This document shows, in pieces, positions 1 to 8,611 of a stretch of 64,000 nucleotides of DNA. The position numbers were made by a program, and so were the translations under genes. The notes beneath the pieces are model-generated. The model was not told the DNA's origin and did no database searches. It saw only the letters and a program-made list of their open reading frames with translations. Within the stretch, counting starts at the first letter, position 1. The number at the start of each line of letters is the position of its first letter. Origin of the DNA: Bordetella parapertussis (GTDB lineage Bacteria; Pseudomonadota; Gammaproteobacteria; Burkholderiales; Burkholderiaceae_C); the NCBI GenBank assembly GCA_945901125.1, contig CAMDKD010000004.1:1-64000 (forward strand), given 5' to 3'.

Positions 1-227
1 GCAGTGCTGTCGCCTTGGTATTTTTCAGCCACCTCATAAAACTGCGGGCCGTATTTGCGTTTATCAATCTGATGGCAGGCGAGGCAGTTGTTGGTCAGCA
101 TGAGTTTTTTCAGCTGCTCATTTTCCGCATAAACAGGTTTGGCACAAAACAACAAGCCGGCAAACACAGACATGCCGAAAAAACGCAGAAGAACAGAAGG
201 ATGAGGAGAAATGGATAAGTTGTTCAT
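1..227 (-). CDS. Class I c-type cytochrome, C-terminus beyond window
   Basis: Reading leftward from an ATG at 227 gives about 75 residues before the window edge. The first 34 residues look like a signal peptide (hydrophobic core, then a V-Y-A cleavage site), so the product should be periplasmic. A single heme-binding CLACH motif lies at residues 48-52, followed by the G-P pair (60-61) usual in small c551/c552-type cytochromes. It is on the same strand as the upstream PQQ-type sugar dehydrogenase but is separated from it by a terminator. It could accept electrons from that enzyme; this is inference from position. The axial Met ligand lies outside the window. Confidence 0.8.
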   Translation of the reverse strand, partial: MNNLSISPHPSVLLRFFGMSVFAGLLFCAKPVYAENEQLKKLMLTNNCLACHQIDKRKYGPQFYEVAEKYQGDST

Positions 228-294
228 GATCACAATTAAAAAAAACCCTGTTATGACAAGTCACACAACAAGGACACTCGAGAAACCGCTGTTA

Positions 295-328
295 AATGAA
301 AAAACGCGCTGCACGAATGCAGCGCGTT
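295..328 (-). terminator. Rho-independent terminator of the sugar dehydrogenase gene
   Basis: A perfect 10-bp inverted repeat (AACGCGCTGC at 303-312, GCAGCGCGTT at 319-328) with a 6-nt loop is followed on the minus strand by a run of T. It sits 24 bases past the dehydrogenase stop codon. Confidence 0.85.
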
Positions 329-351
329 CAAAAGGCATTAAGCCAACAACA

Positions 352-1659
352 TTACTGAGGTGTTACGGCGAAAATTGCGCCACGGGCCTCATCACCAACA
401 TACAAGGTGCCGTCAGGACCTGAATGCAAGTGACGCACGCGGCCTGCGTAGTCAGGGTATGACAATTCAATCTTCTTGGCAGACGAACCGTCTTTGGCCA
501 CGTCAAGAATGTCGATACGGTTGCCAACGGGGGTGCCGTGGATACCAATACCTGCATAGCCAACTGCCAAGCGACCTTCCCATTCTTTCCACTGTTTGCC
601 AACCAGCCATGCGCTACCGCACATGCCTTGTGACAAGCCATTGTTATTGAACGCTGGCTTCAGAGCATTGGGATAGGCTTTCAGATCGGTCATAGGCATG
701 AACGCAGCGCGCTCTTTAGGCGGTGTAGCACCCATTTGGTTGGGTGAGTAACCGCAGTAGCCATCTGGACAAGCTGGGCGTCCGTTGACTTCGCCACGGG
801 GATCCCAGCCGCCGTTGCCACCATTAACAAGCTTGGTGACTTCATCGCTGTGCCAAGGTCCATTTTCTGAAATGTAAACATCGTTACCGCGGAAAGTGAT
901 GCCTTGAGGATTGCGGTGACCGTAGGTGAAGATACGCTGGTCAAAGCCTGCGGGTGGTTTGTTGCCAGCGGCGGCCTTGCCGTCACGGTCAACGCGCAAC
1001 ACTTTGCCGATCAGCTTGGTGCCGTCTTGTGGGCCGGGGCCGCTGTGGTTGTCGCCAATCGTCACGTACAAGAAGCCATCAGGACCGAATCCCAAAGCGC
1101 CACCGTTGTGTGCGCCAGGACCGCCAAAGGGATGGTTGGATTTCTTGGGCTTGTAACCCATGTCAGTGATGATTTCTGTGATCTCAGAAACATTCTTCAT
1201 ATCGGCACTGACCTTCATGCGCATCAATATGTTGGCATAGCCGCCAAAAGCACGGTTATCACCTTTGGAAGTGGAACGAAGGTAGACAAAACGGTTTTTG
1301 TCAAATTCAGGGTCAACCGCTACGCCTAAAACGCCAGCTTGTCCGTCGCAAAACAAATCATTTTTAACAGACGCAAAACCGGTTGAACCGCCGATGCCCA
1401 ACAATTTGTTGATGCTTCCAGATGGTGTTCGCACTGAAAGTCCGGCGCATTTTTCAGTAAAGAAGAAAGTGCCGTCTTTCATCGCTGCCATGCCCCAAGG
1501 GTCTTTGGCTTCAATAAATGCTTCTGCTTTGACATTGACAGCCAAGGCAGACTGTGTGCCCATTAAGCCAGTGGCGGCTAAAACGATGGAAGGCAACAAA
1601 TAACTTGTTTTTGCAAAGCGTGATTGCACAGCAATTTTCTTGCTCTGTGTGTTTGGCAT
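352..1659 (-). CDS. PQQ-dependent sugar dehydrogenase family protein (GDH-B/YliI-like)
   Basis: This 435-residue protein has a signal peptide ending near residue 40 (A-L-A), so it is probably periplasmic. It shows the marks of the soluble quinoprotein glucose/sorbosone dehydrogenase beta-propeller family: GAHNGG with the candidate catalytic His184, GFGPDGFLYVTIGD (190-203) and GHRNPQG (247-253). Such enzymes oxidise aldoses with pyrroloquinoline quinone and pass electrons to a cytochrome or dye. The substrate cannot be told from sequence. The ATG at 1659 has a GGAG ribosome site 7 bases upstream. No PQQ synthesis genes are in the window. A response regulator gene lies directly upstream on the same strand and a cytochrome c gene downstream. 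Confidence 0.8.
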   Translation of the reverse strand: MPNTQSKKIAVQSRFAKTSYLLPSIVLAATGLMGTQSALAVNVKAEAFIEAKDPWGMAAMKDGTFFFTEKCAGLSVRTPSGSINKLLGIGGSTGFASVKNDLFCDGQAGVLGVAVDPEFDKNRFVYLRSTSKGDNRAFGGYANILMRMKVSADMKNVSEITEIITDMGYKPKKSNHPFGGPGAHNGGALGFGPDGFLYVTIGDNHSGPGPQDGTKLIGKVLRVDRDGKAAAGNKPPAGFDQRIFTYGHRNPQGITFRGNDVYISENGPWHSDEVTKLVNGGNGGWDPRGEVNGRPACPDGYCGYSPNQMGATPPKERAAFMPMTDLKAYPNALKPAFNNNGLSQGMCGSAWLVGKQWKEWEGRLAVGYAGIGIHGTPVGNRIDILDVAKDGSSAKKIELSYPDYAGRVRHLHSGPDGTLYVGDEARGAIFAVTPQ

Positions 1660-1838
1660 TTCTACTCCATAAGGGTGTTAAAACCAGCGATTGACCGCTG
1701 GCAGCTGTTGAAGAACTCATGTGGGTTAAACGGTTGTAGGTGCAATGAGCACGAATGGAAACTGCATGCACAACTATCCAACCCAAAAGCATCGTAAAGA
1801 AAGCCATGCAGCTTTTCATAGTAGAAATACCTAGGACT

Positions 1839-1872
1839 TTTAAGTTGTGAAATATTCCCACAACAACTTAAA
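1839..1872. promoter_or_regulatory. Dyad between response regulator and sugar dehydrogenase genes
   Basis: A 10-bp inverted repeat (TTTAAGTTGT at 1839-1848, ACAACTTAAA at 1863-1872) with a 14-base spacer lies in the 242-base gap upstream of the dehydrogenase gene. It could be a regulator site or a weak hairpin after the regulator gene. A second short dyad, CCAGCG/CGCTGG, lies at 1683-1700. Function is inferred from position only. Confidence 0.3.
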
Positions 1873-1901
1873 TCGACAGTTTGTCTGCCTAAAAAACCCG
1901 G

Positions 1902-2546
1902 TCAGATCTGTACGTTCGAATCGATGATTTGATGTCGTTGAGCCAAATGAACCATACCCGCCAAAGTATCTACTTGGAGTTTTTCTCTGATTTTTGTTTG
2001 CCGGTTGTACACAGTTTTTTCATTCAAGTTCATGATTTCTGCGCAATAGCTCACGGTTTTGCCCAAGGCCAGCAAGCGAAACAATTCCAGTTCTCGCAAG
2101 GTAAGAGACGCAATGCGCTCATGCTCTTCCTTCAATACTGTATGACCGCAATTTGAATTGATGTTGGCGTCGACAAACGCTTCTCCCATGTTTACCGCGT
2201 GAATCGCCAGCAGCAATTTTTCGGGGGATACGTTTTTTGACACGAAAGACTTGGCACCTAACTCCAGCGCTTTGCGTTTGACCAAGGGGGTGTCGTACAT
2301 AGAACAAATCAATATCTTGGCGGCGTTATCGCGCATCAGCATTTTTTGTAACAAACTTAAACCGCTCACGCCAGGCATGGATAAATCCAATACAGTGATA
2401 TCGGGTTTGTAGACCACGAAGGCCAGGTAAGCTGAATCTGCGTCGCTCGCCTCGGCCGCCACTTCGATAGCGGCATCAGTCTCGAGCAAGCGTTTATAGC
2501 CTGCCCTTACCACGGGGTGGTCATCTACCAATAAAACACGAATCAT
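1902..2546 (-). CDS. NarL/FixJ (LuxR-type) response regulator
   Basis: This 214-residue protein has an N-terminal receiver domain with acidic pocket D8/D9, phosphoacceptor D54 (VLDLSMPG) and conserved K104. A C-terminal LuxR-type helix-turn-helix follows (about 148-208). It should be a cytoplasmic transcription factor activated by phosphorylation. No histidine kinase gene is adjacent, so the partner is unknown (orphan regulator). The next gene downstream on the same strand encodes the PQQ-type dehydrogenase, which makes that gene and its cytochrome plausible targets; this is inference. Confidence 0.85.
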   Translation of the reverse strand: MIRVLLVDDHPVVRAGYKRLLETDAAIEVAAEASDADSAYLAFVVYKPDITVLDLSMPGVSGLSLLQKMLMRDNAAKILICSMYDTPLVKRKALELGAKSFVSKNVSPEKLLLAIHAVNMGEAFVDANINSNCGHTVLKEEHERIASLTLRELELFRLLALGKTVSYCAEIMNLNEKTVYNRQTKIREKLQVDTLAGMVHLAQRHQIIDSNVQI

Positions 2547-2860
2547 TTGAAAAAATATTGTGTGCAGGTAGCGTATGGTGAAGCAAACACTTGAATGGGA
2601 ATTATTCCTGCACTTAATAGGGGGAAAGTCTTAGGGCTTATCTTTTCTGAGGTTAATTCTCTCGGGTTTAAAGAGTTTTACCGATGGTTTTTGAATAAAT
2701 CGAGGATCAAAAAATAACTATCACCAATCACGCAAGCTCTGTTGATCGCGGCCCGGTTAAGGTTTTCAAGTATCCAGTATTCATACAGGGCGAAAAACGA
2801 CGCATTGCAAAAGCCTTCGCATTTAAAGGCCTGGTCATGTGAGACGGAATCAACTTATTC

Positions 2861-3091
2861 ATGAAAATTTTTCTAGATAGCGCACGCAAAACAACTGAAG
2901 TATTTCAACAGTTCATGCACGTAACTGAGGACTATGGTTTTTCAAAAAACATTGTTCCTATGCGCTTGGCTCAACTAGGAGATGAGCAGCTGATTTCCAG
3001 TGCGCAGGCAAAAAAGAGTGAGTTGAAACTTATCCACCAGGATTTCCTGGTGGTGTTGCTTAAACAGATCGGTTGCGTTGTTAGACATGCG
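2861..3091 (+). pseudogene. Probable remnant of a DUF4325 (STAS-like) regulator
   Basis: The 598 bases between the response regulator and ssb hold no intact gene. On the plus strand an open stretch from the ATG at 2861 reads TTEVFQQF, then DYGFSKNIVPMRLAQLGDEQ, then LISSAQAKK. This resembles the segment leading into the SRSQAK motif of HATPase/DUF4325 regulators, as I remember that family. The N-terminal HATPase part is missing and similarity is lost soon after the motif. The frame then runs antisense into ssb. I read it as a decayed C-terminal fragment. A 9-bp hairpin (CCACCAGGA/TCCTGGTGG) lies at 3034-3053 within it. The rest of the gap shows nothing I can name. Confidence 0.4.
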
Positions 3092-3144
3092 CCCCCTTTG
3101 CTGTTAACAAACCTATATAACCGTCAAACATGGCGCAAGCCGCA

Positions 3145-3615
3145 TCAAAACGGAATATCGTCATCCATGTCATCAAACCCGGACTTCGCCGCTGCCGGTG
3201 CTTTGGCCGCCGCCGGGGCTGCGGCGCGAGGTGCGCTGCGTGCGCCGCCGTCTTCACCCGCCGGTGCGCCCATGCCTTCGCGCCCGCCGAGCAATTGCAA
3301 TTCGGTGGCGATGATGTCGACGGTATTTTTTTCCACGCCGGTGGTTTTGTCGGTGTACACGCCGTATTTCAAGCGGCCTTCGACATAAATAGGACGGCCT
3401 TTTTTCACGTATTCACCGGCGATTTCGGCTAAGCGATCATAAAACGTGACCCGGTGCCATTGCGTGTCTTCGACCATTTCGCCGCTGGTTTTGTCTTTGC
3501 GCTTGCTGCTGGTGGCGATGGATACATTGGCCACGGCCTGGCCGCTGGGCAAATAACGCACTTCGGGGTCGCGGCCGCAGTTGCCGAGCAGTATGACTTT
3601 GTTGACGGATGCCAT
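3145..3615 (-). CDS. ssb: Single-stranded DNA-binding protein
   Basis: This 156-residue protein has the OB-fold of bacterial SSB over residues 1-110, starting MASVNKVILLGNCGRDPE and including TQWHRV around W53. A flexible Gly/Ala/Pro-rich linker follows, then the acidic tail ending DDDIPF that recruits repair and replication proteins. It coats single-stranded DNA in replication, recombination and repair. It lies 72 bases downstream of an MFS exporter gene on the same strand, a common Burkholderiales pairing. Length and both ends are normal for the family. Confidence 0.97.
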   Translation of the reverse strand: MASVNKVILLGNCGRDPEVRYLPSGQAVANVSIATSSKRKDKTSGEMVEDTQWHRVTFYDRLAEIAGEYVKKGRPIYVEGRLKYGVYTDKTTGVEKNTVDIIATELQLLGGREGMGAPAGEDGGARSAPRAAAPAAAKAPAAAKSGFDDMDDDIPF

Positions 3616-3687
3616 GGTGTTCCTCTTGATGTGACAGTGAATAAGTGGTGACTTGTGCCGGATTATGCGGCTTGGAGGCTTGCGGTT

Positions 3688-4887
3688 TCAGTGACCTGTG
3701 ACCTGTGAATCCGGTGCGCTGCGCACATAGCGCGTACCCCAGGCCACCGCCAGCCAGACCAGCATCAGCAAGCAGCTGGCCAGGAAAACCCCGTGTGCGC
3801 CGCCGCGTTTGACCAGCCAGCCGCCGAACGCGCCGCCGGCAAAAATGCCCAGCGACTGCAAGGTGTTGTACACGCCCAGCGCCGCACCACGTGAGCCTAC
3901 GGGTGCCAGCCGCGAGGCCAGGCTGGGTTGGCTGGCTTCCAGCACATTAAAGCCGCAGAAAAAGAAAAACAACAGCAGCGCCAGCAGCCAGAGCTGCGGT
4001 TCACCGGTCCAGGCCATCCAGCCCCAGGCGGCTTGCACCGCCAGCACCAGCGCAATACACGCCAGAAAAAGGGGCCGCAAATGGCCTTTGCGCTCCAGTG
4101 GAAACAGCGTCATGCCCATGAACACAAAGGACAGCAGCACGGCGGGCAAATACACATAGCCGTGGTCGGTGCTGGCAACACCTGCTTGCACCAGCAGCGC
4201 GGGAATGGCGACCCAGGAGGCGAGTTGCACCGCGTACAAAGCAAACACGCCGAAATTCAAGCGGATCAAATCCGGGTGCACCAGCAAGCCCCACAGGCTG
4301 TGCGGCGATTTGGCGTTTTTCTGCAAAGGCATTTCCACCGGTGTCCACCAGCGCACGATCGCCATGCCGCCAACCGCCAAAAACAAGGTCACGCCGAAAA
4401 TGGCGGACAAGCCGCCCCAGCCGGAGAGCACCGGCCCCAGCAGCAGCGACAGCGCGAACATCAAACCAATGCTGCCTCCCACCAGTGCCATGCCTTTGGT
4501 GCGCACCGCGTCGCGGGTCTGGTCGGCCAGTAAAGCCGTGACCGCCGCTGAAATCGCGCCGCCGCCTTGCAGCGCCCGGCCCCAGGCCAAGCCGTTCACA
4601 CTGGTGGCCATGGCACCGACCACGCTGCCTATGGCAAGCATTGCCAGCCCCATGTAAATCACGCGCTTGCGGCCTAGGCGGTCGGCCGCCAGCCCAAACG
4701 GGATTTGCAACGCTGCTTGCACCAGCCCGTAAATGCCCATGGCAAAACCAACCGCGCTCGCGTCCTGGCCGCCATCGTACTGGCGCGCTTCGATCATGAA
4801 CACCGGCAGCACCATGAACAAGCCCAGCATGCGCAGCGCGTAAATGCTGGAGAGCGAAAACGCCGAGCGCTTTTCGTCCGGCGTCAT
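3688..4887 (-). CDS. MFS transporter, probable drug/metabolite exporter
   Basis: A 399-residue membrane protein with about 12 hydrophobic segments and the MFS motif A between helices 2 and 3 (GLAADRLGRKR). It is a proton-driven transporter of the DHA1 type, substrate unknown. I place the start at the ATG at 4887 (MTPDEKRSAFSLSSIYALR), just before the first helix. The frame stays open further upstream, but that part runs antisense to radA and looks non-coding. An alternative ATG at 4971 would add 28 residues. It is divergent from radA and upstream of ssb on the same strand. Confidence 0.85.
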   Translation of the reverse strand: MTPDEKRSAFSLSSIYALRMLGLFMVLPVFMIEARQYDGGQDASAVGFAMGIYGLVQAALQIPFGLAADRLGRKRVIYMGLAMLAIGSVVGAMATSVNGLAWGRALQGGGAISAAVTALLADQTRDAVRTKGMALVGGSIGLMFALSLLLGPVLSGWGGLSAIFGVTLFLAVGGMAIVRWWTPVEMPLQKNAKSPHSLWGLLVHPDLIRLNFGVFALYAVQLASWVAIPALLVQAGVASTDHGYVYLPAVLLSFVFMGMTLFPLERKGHLRPLFLACIALVLAVQAAWGWMAWTGEPQLWLLALLLFFFFCGFNVLEASQPSLASRLAPVGSRGAALGVYNTLQSLGIFAGGAFGGWLVKRGGAHGVFLASCLLMLVWLAVAWGTRYVRSAPDSQVTGH

Positions 4888-5004
4888 GCGGGCGTCGGTG
4901 GTGGCGTCAGAAGTAGGAATGTGGGACAAGAGCGAAGTACCTGTGATGAAACCAAAGTAAACAGCACACATTGTCGCCCAAAGGCCGCCCTTATCATGCA
5001 AGCC

Positions 5005-6381
5005 ATGGCCAAAGAAAAAACCCTCTTCAGTTGCAGCGATTGCGGCGGTACCAGCCCCAAATGGCTGGGCAAATGCCCGCATTGCGAGGCCTGGAACACC
5101 TTGGTGGAAAGCCGTGTCAGCGACAGTGGCATCAGCAAAAACCGTTACAGCGAACGCGCCGGTTTGGCGCCCGCCTCGCCGGTGATGGCGCTCAGCGACA
5201 TCGAAGCGCAGGAAGTCGACCGCACACCGACCGGTCAGGACGAACTCGACCGGGTGCTGGGCGGCGGCATGGTCGAAGGCGGCGTGGTCTTGATCGGCGG
5301 CGACCCAGGCATTGGCAAATCGACTTTGTTGTTGCAGGCGCTCGACGGTTTGCAGCGCAGCGGCCAGCGCACGTTGTATGTGACGGGTGAAGAATCCGGC
5401 GCGCAAGTGGCTTTGCGCGCGCGCAGGCTGGGTTTGGACAACAGCCGGGTGAACGTGCTGGCCGAAACCCAATTGGAAAAAATCATCGGCACCTTGCAGG
5501 CGCAAGCACCGCATATCGCGGTGATTGATTCGATACAAACTGTGTATTCAGACCAGCTCACCAGCGCGCCGGGGTCGGTGGCTCAAGTGCGCGAATGCGC
5601 CGCGCATTTGACGCGCCTGGCCAAGTCCAGCGGCACCGCCATCGTGCTGGTCGGCCACGTCACCAAAGAAGGCGCGCTGGCCGGGCCGCGCGTGCTCGAG
5701 CACATGGTTGACACCGTGCTTTACTTTGAAGGCGATACACATTCCAGCTTCCGACTGGTGCGCGCCATCAAAAACCGATTCGGTGCGGTGAATGAAATCG
5801 GCGTGTTCGCCATGACCGAAAAAGGCCTCAAAGGCGTCAGCAACCCGAGTGCGATTTTCTTGAGCCAACACGCCGAGCCGGTGCCCGGCAGTTGCGTCAT
5901 GGTGACGCTGGAAGGCACGCGACCGTTGCTGGTGGAAATTCAAGCGCTGGTCGACAGCGGCGGGCCGTCGCCGCGCCGTTTGTCGGTGGGCTTGGACCGT
6001 GATCGTCTGGCCATGTTGCTGGCGGTGTTGCACCGGCACGCCGGCGTGGCTTGCATGGACCAGGATGTGTTTGTGAATGCGGTGGGCGGTGTGCGCATCA
6101 GCGAACCGGCGGCCGACTTGGCGGTGTTGCTGGCCATACAAAGCAGCTTGCGCGGCAAGCCGCTGCCCAAGGGCTTTTTGGCGTTTGGTGAAATCGGTCT
6201 GGCCGGTGAAGTGCGGCCTGCGCCGCGCGGCCAGGAGCGTTTGAAAGAAGCCGCTAAGCTGGGGTTTAGCGTGGCTTTGATACCCAAGGCAAACGCACCG
6301 AAAAAACCCATTGAAGGCATGACGGTGCATGCGGTCGAGCGGGTCGATCAAGCCATCGCGGTGTTGCGCCAGTTGGATTAG
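5005..6381 (+). CDS. radA: DNA repair protein RadA
   Basis: This protein of 458 residues acts in recombinational repair as a RecA-like ATPase that promotes branch migration. It has the N-terminal zinc finger (C10, C13, C24, C27), a Walker A motif GGDPGIGKS, the RadA-specific KNRFG motif and a C-terminal LonP-like domain. Length matches the family (about 460). The start MAKEKTLFSC matches family starts; an in-frame ATG 9 bases upstream (4996) is possible. The promoter region is shared with the divergent MFS gene. Confidence 0.95.
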   Translation: MAKEKTLFSCSDCGGTSPKWLGKCPHCEAWNTLVESRVSDSGISKNRYSERAGLAPASPVMALSDIEAQEVDRTPTGQDELDRVLGGGMVEGGVVLIGGDPGIGKSTLLLQALDGLQRSGQRTLYVTGEESGAQVALRARRLGLDNSRVNVLAETQLEKIIGTLQAQAPHIAVIDSIQTVYSDQLTSAPGSVAQVRECAAHLTRLAKSSGTAIVLVGHVTKEGALAGPRVLEHMVDTVLYFEGDTHSSFRLVRAIKNRFGAVNEIGVFAMTEKGLKGVSNPSAIFLSQHAEPVPGSCVMVTLEGTRPLLVEIQALVDSGGPSPRRLSVGLDRDRLAMLLAVLHRHAGVACMDQDVFVNAVGGVRISEPAADLAVLLAIQSSLRGKPLPKGFLAFGEIGLAGEVRPAPRGQERLKEAAKLGFSVALIPKANAPKKPIEGMTVHAVERVDQAIAVLRQLD

Positions 6382-6471
6382 TTCTGTGCATCCACCGGTT
6401 TATTGCGCTGGATCAAAGTCGCACAAGCACTTCGTTTTGACAATGGACTTTTGTCATGCACAGGAGCCGCC

Positions 6472-6945
6472 GTGTCGTTTTTCCGAAAAATCTCAGTGAT
6501 GGCTGTTTGTCTGAGCGGCCTAGCTCTGACGCAAGCCCAGGTCAGCGTTGCCGTCCCGGCATTCACGCCTTATACGCAGCAATGCACGGTCTGCCACAAC
6601 GCCTACCCGCCCGGCATGTTGTCGGCCATCTCCTGGCAGAAGTTGATGGCAGACATGCCGTCGCACTTTGGCGGCAGCGTCATGGTGAATGTGGATACGC
6701 AAACTAAAATTTCTGACTGGCTGCAAAAGCACGCGGGCACATTCGCACCTGCAGCGACACAAGACCCGCCGCAACACCGCATCACGCAAAGCGACTGGTG
6801 GCAGAACATTCACCGCAACAGCAAAAAAATGCCTGCTGCGTTTTGGAAAACACCGATGCGCTTGAGCGCTTCCAATTGCATTGCCTGTCATGCCCAAGCT
6901 GCCGCCGGTGAATTCAACGGCAAAACCGCCAAAGTGCCGAAATAA
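6472..6945 (+). CDS. Diheme cytochrome c
   Basis: This 157-residue protein has an N-terminal signal peptide (hydrophobic residues 8-20, T-Q-A site) and two heme-binding motifs, CTVCH (38-42) and CIACH (136-140), so it is a periplasmic electron carrier. The layout resembles the short diheme cytochrome (DHC) family. I choose a GTG start at 6472 because AGGAG lies a few bases before it and the signal peptide then begins properly (SFFRKISVMAV); the frame is open further upstream without signal features. The redox partner is unknown. A small membrane protein gene follows 33 bases downstream. Confidence 0.75.
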   Translation: MSFFRKISVMAVCLSGLALTQAQVSVAVPAFTPYTQQCTVCHNAYPPGMLSAISWQKLMADMPSHFGGSVMVNVDTQTKISDWLQKHAGTFAPAATQDPPQHRITQSDWWQNIHRNSKKMPAAFWKTPMRLSASNCIACHAQAAAGEFNGKTAKVPK

Positions 6946-6978
6946 AAATGACGGTGCGGCATGCGTCAAAATGCGCGC

Positions 6979-7395
6979 ATGAACTGGCGAAACATTTTCT
7001 TACCCGCGGGCCTGGCAGGTCTTTTGTATCTCTCCTTCCGTGCCTTCGGCTGGTGGGGCTTTTCACTGGCTTCAAGCGGCATTATTTTCTGGCTGTTGCA
7101 GCATGTCACGCGTTTGATGAAGACCATGGAAAGCGCGGCAGAGCGGCCTGTGGGCACGCTGGACAACGCCGTCATGTTCCATGCGAAATTGCACAAAGGT
7201 CAGCGCTTGCTCAGCGTCATCGGGCTGGCGCGCAGTCTGGGTCAATTGCAGACAGGCAAAGGCGTGCAACCTGAAATATTCGCCTGGCAGGACGAGGCCG
7301 GCGACCGGGTCGAATGCAGCTTTCAAGAGGGGCGATTGACGCACTGGGACTTGCAAAGAGCACCGCCGCCGCTGGCGGCTTCTGACGGGACGTAA
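6979..7395 (+). CDS. Conserved-looking small membrane protein, unknown function
   Basis: I do not recognise a named family. The 138 residues begin with two closely spaced hydrophobic segments (about 5-25 and 28-45), then a soluble C-terminal half of about 90 residues rich in charged residues, ending in a Pro/Ala-rich tail. It should be an inner-membrane protein with a cytoplasmic domain. I use the ATG at 6979 (MNWRNIFLPAG) rather than one 18 bases upstream because it places the first helix at the N-terminus. It sits between the diheme cytochrome gene and ilvE on the same strand. Confidence 0.6.
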   Translation: MNWRNIFLPAGLAGLLYLSFRAFGWWGFSLASSGIIFWLLQHVTRLMKTMESAAERPVGTLDNAVMFHAKLHKGQRLLSVIGLARSLGQLQTGKGVQPEIFAWQDEAGDRVECSFQEGRLTHWDLQRAPPPLAASDGT

Positions 7396-7437
7396 AATCG
7401 CACCCTTTTAACTGTAGATGCCCCCGAAAGGATTTCC

Positions 7438-8376
7438 ATGAGCGCCCTGCCACCCCCCATGCACGACCGAGACGGCAAGATTTGGATGGATGGCGAGCTG
7501 GTCGACTGGCGCGATGCGAAAATCCACGTGCTGTCACATACCTTGCATTACGGCTGCGGCGCATTCGAAGGCGTGCGCGCTTATGACACCGTCAACGGCA
7601 CCGCCATTTTCCGTTTGCAGGAACACACCGAGCGTCTGTTTAACAGCGCCAAAATCCTGCGCATGAAAATCCCGTTCACGCAAGAAGAGGTGAACGAAGT
7701 ACAGCGCACCGTGGTGCGCGAAAACAATTTGAAAAGCGGCTATATCCGGCCTTTGACCTGGATAGGTTCGCAAAAACTCGGCGTCAGCCCCAAAGGCAAC
7801 CGCATACACCTGATGGTGGCGGCCTGGACCTGGGGCGCTTACCTGGGCGAAGACGGCATGAAGCGCGGCATACGCGTCAAGACCAGCAGCTATACGCGCC
7901 ACCATGTGAACATCACCATGACCCAGGCCAAAGCGGTCAGCAATTACACCAACTCGATTTTGGCCAACATGGAAGCCTTGGACGACGGTTACGACGAAGC
8001 CTTGTTGTTGGATGCTTCCGGTTTTGTGTCTGAAGGCGCGGGTGAAAACCTGTTCATCATCAAAGGCGGCGTGATTTACACGCCCGATTTGTCGGCGGGT
8101 GCATTGAACGGCATCACCCGCAACACGGTGTTCCATATCGCCAAAGATCTGGGTTTGGAAATCGTGCAAAAGCGCATCACGCGCGACGAGGTGTACATCG
8201 CCGATGAAGCCTTCTTCACCGGCACTGCCGCCGAAGTCACGCCGGTCCGCGAGCTCGACCGCATCGAGATCGGCATCGGCAGCCGCGGCCCGATCACCGA
8301 AAAAATCCAGAGCGCGTTCTTTGACATCGTCAATGGACGCAACCCGAAATACGCGCATTGGTTGACGGCGGTTTGA
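7438..8376 (+). CDS. ilvE: Branched-chain amino acid aminotransferase
   Basis: This 312-residue class IV aminotransferase is PLP-dependent and makes the last step of leucine, isoleucine and valine synthesis, moving an amino group from glutamate to the 2-oxo acid. The PLP-binding lysine is K165 (QAKAVSNYTNS), and the class IV signature EGAGENLFIIKGG follows. Start ATG has a GAAAGGAT ribosome site about 7 bases upstream. The gene for a small zinc-finger protein follows after 4 bases, then waaF, suggesting one transcript. Confidence 0.95.
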   Translation: MSALPPPMHDRDGKIWMDGELVDWRDAKIHVLSHTLHYGCGAFEGVRAYDTVNGTAIFRLQEHTERLFNSAKILRMKIPFTQEEVNEVQRTVVRENNLKSGYIRPLTWIGSQKLGVSPKGNRIHLMVAAWTWGAYLGEDGMKRGIRVKTSSYTRHHVNITMTQAKAVSNYTNSILANMEALDDGYDEALLLDASGFVSEGAGENLFIIKGGVIYTPDLSAGALNGITRNTVFHIAKDLGLEIVQKRITRDEVYIADEAFFTGTAAEVTPVRELDRIEIGIGSRGPITEKIQSAFFDIVNGRNPKYAHWLTAV

Positions 8377-8380
8377 TCAC

Positions 8381-8590
8381 GTGAACGCTAAAACACAACC
8401 CATTGAACTCAAAGCGGCTGACTTGAACAGCCACGGCGGCGTGTTTTGCCCCAGCCCCATGGCCGGTATGCAGACCTGGAACACCCATCCCAAGGTGTTT
8501 CTGGATGTGGCCCGCACGGGCGAGGCCAAGTGCCCTTACTGCTCTACGGTTTACCGCTTGAAAGACGGTGAACATGTGCACGCCCATTAA
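8381..8590 (+). CDS. Small CHCC zinc-finger domain protein
   Basis: This 69-residue protein begins with GTG 4 bases after ilvE. It carries a CHCC zinc site: C23, H36, C51 and C54 (CPYC), in the pattern of the zf-CHCC family that includes mitochondrial complex I subunit NDUFS6. In Burkholderiales a gene of this type commonly sits between ilvE and waaF, so the context supports it being real. The bacterial function is not established. Confidence 0.85.
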   Translation: MNAKTQPIELKAADLNSHGGVFCPSPMAGMQTWNTHPKVFLDVARTGEAKCPYCSTVYRLKDGEHVHAH

Positions 8591-8611
8591 AGCCAGCTTC
8601 TTTGCCTGTCC

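Noticed and set aside
352..1329. Long frames antisense to the sugar dehydrogenase gene
   Set aside because: They are shadows of a gene with clear family motifs and have low-complexity, unrelated translations.
5548..6351. Long antisense frame in radA (267 codons)
   Set aside because: His/Gln/Arg-rich composition typical of antisense reading of a GC-rich gene; radA motifs fill the other strand.
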